64,000 nt of DNA, from positions 2,335,987-2,399,986 of the forward strand of contig JAHNUO010000005.1 in NCBI GenBank assembly GCA_019787685.1. The letters are read 5' to 3'. Position 1 is the stretch's first letter, and the number at the start of each line of letters is the position of its first letter. Made by a program: the position numbers and the translations under genes. The notes beneath the pieces are model-generated. The model was not told the origin of the DNA, ran no database searches, and saw only the letters and a list, made by a program, of their open reading frames with translations. The DNA comes from Chiua virens. Its lineage: Eukaryota; Basidiomycota; Agaricomycetes; Boletales; Boletaceae. Shown piece after piece: positions 45,799 through 58,013 of this stretch.

Positions 45799-47984
45799 CC
45801 CGGGAACACGAAGGATCGACGAGGTATTATTTGAGCTCCTGTTGCGAAGAGCTCAGCCTCTGTTGCCTGTGGCATACCATTCCGTTCGAGTTCCACCACC
45901 TTCATGTCCCCTATCGCTCTGATCACAGGACGGCTGTGGTACCATGCAAGGATTGAATAAGGAGACGATGAATAGTTACTTGGCTTGGATGGCGGAGCGG
46001 ATCAATCCTGGTTGTAAGGACAGACACGAATGGGTACGTCTACTATGCGATATTAAGCAAGACAAGACATACCTGCCAACTCATCAAACCATACGGGATC
46101 GCAGGAACGATTACGAGGGCCGATGTGCCTCTATATACAACGAAACGAGTTGCCACAAGGAAGTGTGCGGAAATAGTTGAGACGGAGTAAGAGTCCGAAT
46201 TGCCCCGTGACACGGTTTAAATTGAAGGAGAGCTTGTAGCTTCCGACATAACACGGACGTGACAACTATAGAGTCTATCGATTCTCGGGAACTGCGCGAC
46301 TCGTATGATTCCTAGAGATGGTCCTGTAACTTGATCCAGGCCGGGTGACGTCGACTGGGTGTCTCCCCCGGAGATAATGACATGCCAAGTCGGAACCCCA
46401 TGTACAGCCTGGGCGCGTTGACTGGTAGTGTCCCACTGACATAAACAGAAGTGTTGGTTGGCACTGGCAGATCAAATAATTTACCAACTTACATAAATGA
46501 CGTGGTAACACATAGGTTATAGTTATATTGGCCGACCTAAGTAGCCTCCGAGTCGATCTAGGCATGCTGGCACATTTTTCTACACAGTTCACTTCATCAG
46601 CCATTTCACCAGCCGTGACCGACTCAACAGACCGTGATCCGAGTCCTCAACACTTGACGGCGCAATTTCGGGGAAAACGCTGTCTTTAAACGTCGCTGCG
46701 TGTGTGGAATAGCAGGGGAGATGAACGGAAGACCAGTAGAAAGAGTAAGCAATCCCCAACCCCAAATCATGGCAGCATAGACGAGCATCACGAGGAGATT
46801 GCCTACTAGTAATGTGTTGCTGTGAGACAAAAATGTTGTGAGGCCTAATTGTGATGGATGGTGTAAGGAGGAGAGAACACGGAGGCTCTGAGCTTGATCT
46901 GAACGCTCGAGACGCGGCAGTCGGTTCCGAATCGCTTAGCTCTGTGGCTGTGCTCGTCGTATCTTCCGAAGTCATCACCGTGAAAATATGATGATGCCAC
47001 CAACTACTAGATGGGCCACTAGCGACAGTCCACTGGCCGGCCCCGTGCGTGTGGGGTAATAACTCGGACGATATGTCACCTCCTGAACCAAACACTCGAC
47101 CGCAGCTCATGAATCATATTAAGATTTACTCAGTGACTAGCAAACAAAATTGGGGTCAAGCATCACCAGTGGCTGGTTTTGTGGACCCCAGATCTAGTCG
47201 TTCTTACACACGGACGCATGAAGGACTTTTGCCGGTAGGAAACTCGAATGTATGTTATTCACTATCATGTAACATGCCGCGGCGTTGCTCCCCCAACGCC
47301 ATGGTCTAATTCCAATATTGGTGATCTCATTCGCTACTGGTAAACCCACCCCATTGTAGTTGCGCAAATCCCGCCCTCCTCCCGACTCGGATATCACGTT
47401 TCATCCCTCCGTGACATACACTCCCGCATCGGTGCTGGCGCTGTGTTCTTACACTTACAAACTGACCTGAACCATCATTGATATTATGCACAATCCGGCT
47501 AGCGCCCCCTAGATTCCGTGCACCGTCCTCCCGGCAACGGAGGCCACAGTTCACGCTGGGCCCCGCTGCATTGGGGTCGGAAAGTACTGCTAATACACAC
47601 TTTCACCCGAACTCTCCATCATCTGGTCTCCCCGTTTGCCTCCTTTGTCGTACACCCGTAGCGACGTCGCGCCCTATTCAAGCCATGGTCTATTCGGCAC
47701 TCCGGTTTCTTCTGCGGCAGCCCCTTGAAGGAGTGTCAGTCACCGTCCCTCGATTGGATTCTAGGTACATGCTCCTATCCTTGAGACTTGTAGGGGATCT
47801 GTCACGGTCAAGTTGTTATCGTTTGCAATGATGGAGAACGAGTAGTACTCCCTCCCCAAACGTACTGTATGTTCGAGTTATCTCGCACGTCTGACAATAG
47901 CACACAGCAAAATGACAAAATTTTGATCAGAGGGACTGCGATGTCCTTGCATTTCATGCCGTTATTCGTGTTATTCATTAAAGC
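45799..47984. other. Array intergenic region
   Basis: The conserved upstream block of laccase B runs to about 46500. A 173-codon open frame at 46589-47110 (-) has no recognised domain and no close counterpart in the other intergenic regions, so it may belong to a small insertion or be chance. The part from 47330 to 47830 matches 52020-52720, upstream of laccase C, which confirms segmental duplication. Confidence 0.4.
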
Positions 47985-48080
47985 GCGTCCTTCATCGATT
48001 TTTATCTTCTAGGTTTAGTACGACATCGGAACAAAATATTGAGAGTGACGGTCTTGGCTGCAAGTCATGCAATCTCCATG
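47985..48080 (+). pseudogene. Tiny relic of the hydrolase last exon
   Basis: The text TTGAGAGTGACGGTCTTGGC followed by TGCAAGTCATGCAATC matches the hydrolase segment that codes for KVTILAADPAI. It lies immediately before the 3' flank of laccase C, the same relative place as the other hydrolase relic and the intact gene. Confidence 0.45.
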
Positions 48081-48467
48081 CTCTGCATGATCGAAAACAT
48101 TCTGCCTTGTTATCACGTTCGCCTGGTCGTCGGCGGGCCAGTATTACATTATCCACCCCAAGAATGGCAAGCAAAACGACTGTCATTCCAGTGACGACAT
48201 ACACATAACAAATAAATAATCAAAACAATAAATATCACGAGTCAAGCATAAATAACCATAATTATGTCTTCCAGAGACAATATACTGAGTACTTCGAAAT
48301 AAATAGCTTAAAGTGAATCCCCTGGTCGAAAGCCCAAAGAAACAGAAAAATGGAGAGCTATGAACGGAAGGTTTGACCTGCTCACACCTTAGGGTTGATT
48401 TCCCCAACTTAAGCCTGGCACAATTGACGCCAGTCGACTGTAATGAGAAAAAATCAATATCTGCAGT

Positions 48468-50956
48468 TTACTTGACGGGTTCAAGTGACGTACCCGGAGG
48501 CTGTAGTTGAGACGCTTGAGCAGTCGATTCGGCCATTACAACAGCGAATCCGCTAGAACACGGGTCAGTTCTTGAACTCGATATCCCCCGAATGAAACTG
48601 AACGCACTGGTGGAGATGCCAGTCGATGTGACTAGAAATAGGACGTGAGATCTTAACCTGGCTTTACAGGATCCTTGATGGTAATTCACTCACCAGTGAA
48701 TGATCCAAGGTCCAGGGTTATCGGTGCGGAAACGGATGGTGACATTGTCGCCGACATTTGTCCCCATGGACACGACGTCGCGGCGGACAGGATTCACGAA
48801 GTTGGGGGTGTTGCTACCAGCAACTCTCACGACGGAGAACTCGTGCTGTAAAAATGTCTGGATGATCAGAAAAATGGTCAATGAATGGGCCACATACGCC
48901 ATGCAAATGGATAGGGTGCTAAAGAAGTAAGCAAGAGTCAGCTTGTACTAATGTTTCGTGAGCATTATACCCACAGGACCACCAGGTAAAAAGCCACTGC
49001 TCGGGAAGGGGAAGTTTATCTCTATGACCTTGTTGGGAGGAAGTTCATAGATACTTCCACTAGGTAGCAATTGCGCAGGATGCAAGTTTCCTTTGAGAAT
49101 CTGGAGAAGCACAGGCGTGGGAGGGTTACTCCAGGTCACGTTGTTAATTTGCCACAATCTCGTCGAATTGTCGAGGCTAGGAGCAAGCTGAATGCTCACG
49201 TCCGCATTTCCAATGCCGGGATTCCCGGGAGCTGCTGGGTCAATCAATGGATGAAGGCCACCCTCATTGAAGGTGAGTTGATACGGCCCAGGCTTTGACG
49301 TGGGTTCACTGCTCGGCTGTCCAGCGTATCGCAAGATGGCCGAATTTATACCACCTGTGAAATTGCCATTTTTGTTTGTGCTGGCGCGAATCCAATAGTT
49401 TCCAGGTGGCTGGTTTGCTGTTACAACAACGGAGTAGCGTTGACCAGCGAGGATGGGTATCGAATCAACTTGTACAGGTTGCACTTCACTCCCATCTACT
49501 TCGATAATGGTCATTCGGTGACCATCAATGGTGAAGTTGAACCAAGGGTCGCAGGACATGCTGATGACTCGGAAGCGATAGCGCAACCCAGGTTGAACAT
49601 TGACAACCGCGAGCGGGGCCGTTAGATTTCCAGGATAACGACCGCGACCATTGATCAGAGTCGAATCTGGATCCACATTACCGAGGATCTCGCCGAGTTC
49701 GGGACCCAGTGTATGGTACCTAAGTTGGGGTCGGCCAGAAGACCTTGTTGCACAAAAATTTGCTCACCAGTCTGACAGGGTTATAACGGTGTTCGCTGTT
49801 TACAATGTCAATATGAAGAATGTTTATAGAGTGTGGAAACATACCGTCATCAACGTCATACAATCCTTTGTGAGGGTCATTAGGATCATAGATAATCAGT
49901 GGTCCTCGCAGTCCATCACAGTATTGAATTCCAAAATGTGAGTGGTACCAGTGTGTCCCAGTCTGGCCGACATTGAATCTATACACAAAAGATTTCTGAG
50001 GTTTGATCGGGCACTCAGTAACCCAAGGAACACCGTCAGCCCAGTTGGTGTTTGTTTGGAAGATTCCATGCCAATGCTTTGGGAAGTCCATAAGGACACG
50101 GATCACGAAATGAGCCGTATGATTACTTACGATGTCAGTGTCTACGTCCATGGAATTATTCGTGAGTTGATTCGTCACTCGAATAGCAGCTTGATGGCCC
50201 TGGAAGAACATGAGTCCACGACCTCATTATCGTTGTAATCCCACCTTTGTGAGGCTAATTGTCGGCCCGGGGAATACACCATCGGCAAGGACAGCTCTGT
50301 GAGTTGTCAGCGATGTGCGAGGAGCAGCAATCAACATCAACGTACGATCTGGAAAACCCGTCCGGCGCGATTTCACGGTTCACAATACTAAGTTCTCTAC
50401 TGTCAACCAGAGTCTGAACTGGTTGCGGACCTGGCGTTGGCGGTTGTGGTCCCGGTCCCGGTCGCGGGCCTGGGCGTGGGCGCGGACGTGGACCCGGACG
50501 TGGGCGCCGACCTGGGCGAGGGAATGGACGTGGGCGAGGGCGCGGGCGTGGACCCGGACGCGGGCGAGGTAGCGGTCTCCTAAAGGTGTTTGGGTCATCA
50601 CCGGCCCCGTCATCATCATCCGTTTCATCATCGGCCTCGCCGTCACCGGCTGGGTCACCGCCGTCGTCAGCTAACGACCCGGAGGCCTGGGGGTGCGAGA
50701 TGGAGGCTAGGCTGCCAACTTCCTCGGCATCATCAGTCCCACTGTCATCAACCACACTTCCATCTACTCCGTTCTCATCGGCCGACCCGGCAGCCTGGGG
50801 GTGCGGGATCGAGGCCAGGCTCCCATCCATCCCGCTGTCATTAACTCCGTTACCGTCGACGATGCTGTCATCGGTCGACCCGGAAGCCTGGGGAGGCGGG
50901 ATCGATAATGCATTAGAAAGGAACAATGAGAGCACAACTAAAGGGAGGAGTAACAT
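48468..50956 (-). CDS. Laccase with acidic extension and Pro/Arg-rich linker, copy C
   Basis: I chose the ATG at 50956 because it opens the same signal peptide as the paralogues ([18 protein letters not shown]); the frame is also open upstream. The acidic region has [14 protein letters not shown] and [13 protein letters not shown], then [13 protein letters not shown]. The linker is a run of [12 protein letters not shown] repeats with GRR sites. The core starts [14 protein letters not shown], and the spliced motifs are [47 protein letters not shown] and IIHCHIDWHLHHGFAVVMA. All copper ligands are present. The 21-base micro-exon is 48898-48918. The C-terminus is [10 protein letters not shown]. 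It is close to copy B in the core and different in the linker. Predicted secreted laccase of roughly 670 residues. Confidence 0.9.
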
Positions 50957-51014
50957 CTCGGATGTTACGAGGGTGTTTGGGTGAATGCTTCTGGACTGCT
51001 CATACTTTGCTTCC

Positions 51015-51020
51015 TTTATA
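51015..51020 (-). promoter_or_regulatory. TATA box of laccase C
   Basis: TATAAA on the minus strand, 58 bp before the start codon. Confidence 0.6.
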
Positions 51021-53099
51021 CCCGAGAACACCAAGGATCGACGAAGCATTACCTTGAGTCCTGTTGTGAAGAGCTCAGCCTCCACGGCCTTACCCTTTTG
51101 TCATACCGTTTGAGTTCCACCACCAGTTATTTCGCCGCTCTCATCACAGGATCAGTAAGGTACCAGGAAAGGACTGAATAAAGAGTTAGTGAATCGCGAT
51201 TCAGCCCAGAAGGCAAAAAGCATCACTCCTGGTTGTAAGGACGAGTTAGTTTGCTACCCGATATTGAGCAGGACGAGACACATCCGCCGATCCATCAGAC
51301 GATAAGCGAATGTAGGAACAATCAAAAATTGAAGACCGATGTGCACCTGTATACTTGACAATGAGTGGTAACAAGGAGGTATTCAGCAATAGTCAAGATG
51401 GAGTGAGCATTGCATACCCTAATGACTGGTTATGTAAAGTCGGACACCAGAAAGCTTGAAGATTCCCATATAATAGTTGTAAAGAGCCGATCAAATCTAG
51501 GTGGTCATGCTACTATGATTCCTGGAGCTGGTCCTGTAACTTGATCCAGGTGACTTCGGCTAGCTACTCCCCCACGGAGCGTGATGTTGGTATATGTACG
51601 ATAATTCGGAATCTCATGTACGGAAGATTCAGACTTGCTAATGTTGCCACTGACAAGAACGGAAGTGTTGGTTGATGGGTCGGGATTTGTGGCTCCCAAC
51701 GAGATCATCCAATCGACCAAGACATTACTTAGCTGGCCACAAAAACTTAGGACAGTAGCAGGCGCCCACTGACTGCAGATCAAATGATTTACGGACTTGC
51801 ATAAATGCCGATACGTTCGTAACGTTCCTATTTCCATCAGATTGAGCGATTCAGCTAGTCTCATAATTTACAATCCTAAGCGCTTGAATTCAGATACGGT
51901 CATTCAATATTCAGACACCTTCGAGAGTTGTATTATTTTTCACACGGGCTGGGCCGATATGACTTCCTCGTAAATCAAATCGCCATAAGGCAACCCATTG
52001 ACAATCTCAGCCTATCCACCACTGGTGATTAGTTGACTGGTGACCGTACTCACCCCATGTTCATTGTGTAAATCCTGCCCTCCTCCAAATCCTCGTGTTG
52101 TTCTATCCATCCGAGTGATATTTTGAAGTTCCATCCGCACCACGTCTAACTCCCACGGACATATGCGGTGATACACCTGACCTGAACACTCCTCTTGGCC
52201 CGCGGCCTGCCACGTCAGTGATATTATGCACATCTGGCTAGCTGGTGTCTCCTATTGAACTCCTTGCACGCCCTAGAACACAGCTCACGGAGAGAATAGC
52301 GAATGAAAGCGCACACTAGTGCTTGCAGAGCCCCAAGTTGGGGCCCAAATACAGCAAGGTCCGAACCCACCGCCATCTGATCCCCGTTCGCCCCCGTAGT
52401 GACGCCACATTCAGGCAAGGTACGGACTCTAGTCTTCCCTGCGCCGGCCCCTTCGAGATGTCCGTCAATCAACCTTCTGTCCCTCGGAGACCTGCAGGCG
52501 ATCTGTTATGGTGAAATCAATTCAAGTTCTCCTGTATCTTTCACACCTGTGGAAAACGAACCAGTACTACTCCTCGCCAGACGTACTGTACGACAAGCAA
52601 ACATCACTTGTCTTACAACAGCATCACGCCGAAGTGATAACAGAATGGATGCGAAGTACCGCTACCTCCTTTCATTTCCAGTCGTTGCTCGTATGATTCA
52701 TTACAGATAGCTCATAGGACTCGGCGGAAGCCATATCAAGCCACTGTCGTCTTGCCGGATCAAATTAAACCCCATAAGATCCAAACAACTTGCAGAGTAG
52801 TGACGTACCAAGACCCTAGCTAGGCAACACGAATACAATAGGAAGCCATTAAACACAGCCCATGATGTCGATCCTTTGCGCTCGCCTCGCCCTCCTGCAC
52901 TCCGACATCCCGACCTCACATACGTGGCGAGCCAATTGTTATTCACCCCGTCTGGTTTTTTATCTACAACGTCAGACAAGTACAGAGTTTGTCACAGGGC
53001 TCTGGCCGATCGAAACATCCCGTCTTGCTATCGCGTTCCCCTGGTCATTGGCGAGTCATAGATCTAATCCATCCTATAGCTGACCATAGTACGCAAGTA
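51021..53099. other. Array intergenic region
   Basis: The conserved upstream block of laccase C runs to about 51830. The part 52020-52720 is the counterpart of 47330-47830. No gene was recognised. Confidence 0.4.
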
Positions 53100-53780
53100 C
53101 AGCAGCTTATTTTAAGCAACGATATAAGTACTCACAATAAATAAAATTTAACCTAGACCATAAATATCAAGACTCAAGTATAAATAGCCATATATCGAAG
53201 TTCCAGAATCCAGAGACAATGGACTCGGAAAGAGAGCAGTGATGAATAGCGTGGAGTGATTTCCTTTATCAGATAATCAAAACCGTGAAACCATAGACCA
53301 AAAAATAGTGCGAAATGGAGAGCTTTGCACGGAAGGCTTGACCTGCTCACGTTCTAGCCTTGATTTTCCCAACATCGTTAATCCTTGTCACGCGATTGAT
53401 GCCACTGGAATGACGTATCCGGAGGCTGCATCTTAGACGTTTGAGCACTAAAAGTCGAGTCAATACTTAAACTCAATATATATCCGTTACACCGCCTCCC
53501 CAAGTAGACATATGGTGACTCGCGACTTTTTTTGTGTTGGCTTGTCGGTTCCTTGGAAGTGATTCCGAGTCATTACCTGAACAAAAGTCACGAGTCTCCA
53601 TCTATTTGGGCACAGCTGTAAGACGAACTGAATTTTTTATTGTAATTCACTTATCAGTAGTAGATTCGAAACTCGGATGGCAGCTTGACTGCCCTGGAAG
53701 GAATGAGTACCCATCCATCCTTGCCAGAATTGTCCATCGCCCTTCTTGCAAGTTTGTGGGAAATACTTATTAGCCTCATG
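53100..53780 (-). pseudogene. Remnant of an eighth laccase unit
   Basis: From about 53130 the conserved 3' flank is visible in decayed form. At 53405-53455 GACGTATCCGGAGGCTGCAT and the bases around it match the laccase C-terminal coding end (minus strand). At 53660-53710 GCAGCTTGACTGCCCTGGAA matches the short exon after the first intron. The roughly 2 kb of laccase between them are gone and the frame is lost. Confidence 0.6.
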
Positions 53781-54662
53781 AAATACCGTTATGTAAATCC
53801 CCGACACATTGAGTATTACCGATATTGTGTGTGTGTATGGATCCCGTTTCTTGCTACCACCGACACCCTCGTCCTGGGACCATTTCTGAGCTCATTGACA
53901 TCGTATGAAAAAAAAAGACTTTAACCTAGTAATATGAGGTACTAGTTCCACTTTGATGCTGCCAATCCCTCCGTTCCGTCGTGTGCAACTGCGCCTCGAA
54001 ATGTGGTCTCCCAAAAAGGAAAGCCCTGACACCCATAACGGGAAATTTTCGAAACTCGCCCGACGCAATCACCTTGAATTGCTTTATTGGGTAATTGAGC
54101 GTTTACAGCCAGCACCGCCGCTCGCAATTGCCCAGAATGGCATCTTTGGAAAGTCCCCACGGGACGACCCATGAAGCGCTCTCCGCTGAGTGAGCTGACG
54201 TACACATTTCTCGCAAGGGTTCGTGTTCACTAGCAATCAAGACTACAGCATCAGAGTACTTTTAACCTCCTTGGGTAATTTAGAGGAATGACACATGTCC
54301 GCGTGCCACAGCTGCTACAGAAGATAAAAAGCCAGGTCGCTTCACCAGGATACGGCAGGGGCGCATCCCACAGAATTTCCCGTTGAATTGCATGTTCCTC
54401 TCTCCTACTTTGACATCTTGGTTCACGCCGCCTCAATTTTACAACCCAGGTACTGTTTCCCCCTCGGATGTTCCCGATGTATATTTGCTTACCAAACTTG
54501 CATTATCTTATCGCTATCCACTGTGGCGGAACCAAATCGGAACACGCCGCGTATCATGTTGGCGTTCGTCGCGACGTTTGAATTCATGTCAAATTGTTGA
54601 CTACATATTTGGTCCTGTGGGTCCACGAATTATTTTACCAACAATGAAACCACCCAGTGGTC
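53781..54662. other. Boundary between array and forkhead gene
   Basis: No repeated array sequence was recognised here. Short ORFs have no domains. It probably contains the promoter and 5' leader of the forkhead gene. Confidence 0.4.
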
Positions 54663-56649
<1,987 letters not shown>

Positions 56650-58013
56650 GCGATAGTGGCTCTTGGTACCAAAGGTGAGGATCGTCCACCCCTACAACGA
56701 CGTCGTGTCAGGCCCAATGATTGTTGATCGCTTGGGGTACTCATCGTCACTACCACTAGGTTTCGGCGGATCGCATATTTACCCTCGTCTTGCTTTTCTC
56801 GCTCGCGTTCTCGGTGTCTGCTGCCTCGACGCTCATGATGTACATCACGCTTATCATCAGGTAGATTGGTCGTCTTTTTGTCTGTTTTCGTCTGTTTGTT
56901 TTCTCTGTCCCAGCTGTTCTCTCCTGTCACGCACGTTGCTCGTCTCTTGCATTTCTGATTCCTCTTTGTCTTTTGCTCTCAGGCTGTTGTTTGCGTTTAA
57001 ACGTTGCATCGTATCTGTTTCTCGATTGCTCTTTTCACCTTTCCTGCTACACTGCTCTCTGGATCTTCTGTGTTTTGCCCTACTGCATTCGATGAGGGTG
57101 TAAGCTCTGTCCGAGTCGTGTGGGCGATCAAGTCTCGGCAATAATTGCACAATGTATACCTACTGGTAAACTGACAACGTCCTACCGTATATCCATAGGG
57201 TTCTCTGTGTCGTGAATAAATATAAATATCCTTGTACATTTAATTTGCCTGAAGTCATCTAGTGATTATAATGTCATCACAGGCGTCGGCGTCCATCGTC
57301 CCTGCATACGTCAAGCACAAGTCACCGGTGTTAACATTCAAGTCGATGTGCACACAAGGCCACTATGATGAAGAACAATCTCAGGAACGAAAAGAGTTGA
57401 TCTGAGGCACAGAGCACGAATCGAACACGGGAGTGTGCGATCACAGGATCGTGTCTCGAGGACCGAAACCAACAAAGCACGTCGCCATGGGTGATGTGTG
57501 ACAGACTGCTTACCGTATATCGCCTTGCTAACAGAGACACTCAGAGTCGCTCTCCAACTTCCAAGTTGTTTCGAGCAAGTCATCAGGGGTACTATTTGTA
57601 GGATCACGAGTGTGTATTTCACATTTTCCAGAGCGAGATACTTCACGTACCCATATTTCGTACGAGACGACGCATCGCTTTGCAATGGATGCCGCCAGTG
57701 CTCTATATTATGACATCATGAGGTTAATCCGTGTAGGAGATACGTGCCCATATTGTCGCAGATGATTGAACGGTGGTTACTGCGGTTCGGAGTCGAGAGG
57801 AACGCCAATGTTTTGCTCCGAACTAGTAGCTGCGTTTATGCAAGTAGTTTGCAAAAAGGTCGGAATCATTTACCGACGACTTTTACGTAATGATAAAGAA
57901 CAGTATCTGAGGTTCAGAACACAAATAAATATGAACTTGAAAGTGCGCTGGAGTGCCTGCAGAGCCACAGCATGGGGGAACCCACTTGCGATCCGTCCAC
58001 ACTTCGCTCGTGT
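56650..58013. other. Intergenic between convergent forkhead and amidase genes
   Basis: It contains a pyrimidine-rich stretch (about 56860-57080), probably 3' untranslated sequence, and an inverted copy of the dispersed repeat (57330-57500). No gene was recognised. Confidence 0.4.
57330..57500 (-). repeat. Dispersed repeat, inverted copy
   Basis: Read on the minus strand it carries CTCTGTGCCTCAGATCAA and CGACTTGAATGTTAACA, matching plus-strand copies at 37850-37975 and, more weakly, 33290-33390. No coding capacity was recognised. Confidence 0.5.

Larger units (their letters stand above)
26600..53780 (-). repeat. Tandem array of laccase-derived units
   Basis: Eight units lie in the same orientation. 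Each 3' flank shows blocks such as CATAAATAACCATAAT and TGTCTTCCAGAGACAATA (near 27690, 30300, 33570, 39930, 43040, 48250 and, weaker, 53180). Each promoter carries TATAAA, and the region upstream of it repeats GGTTGTAAGGACAG, TTGAGCAGGACGAGACA and CCTGTAACTTGATCCAGG. So intergenic DNA was duplicated with the genes. The spacing between the starts of the second and third laccases is about 5.2 kb. Confidence 0.8.

Noticed and set aside
26600..53780. Bacterial-type operon or biosynthetic cluster reading of the array
   Set aside because: All units are paralogues of one gene with their own TATA boxes. There is no set of different enzymes acting on one pathway.
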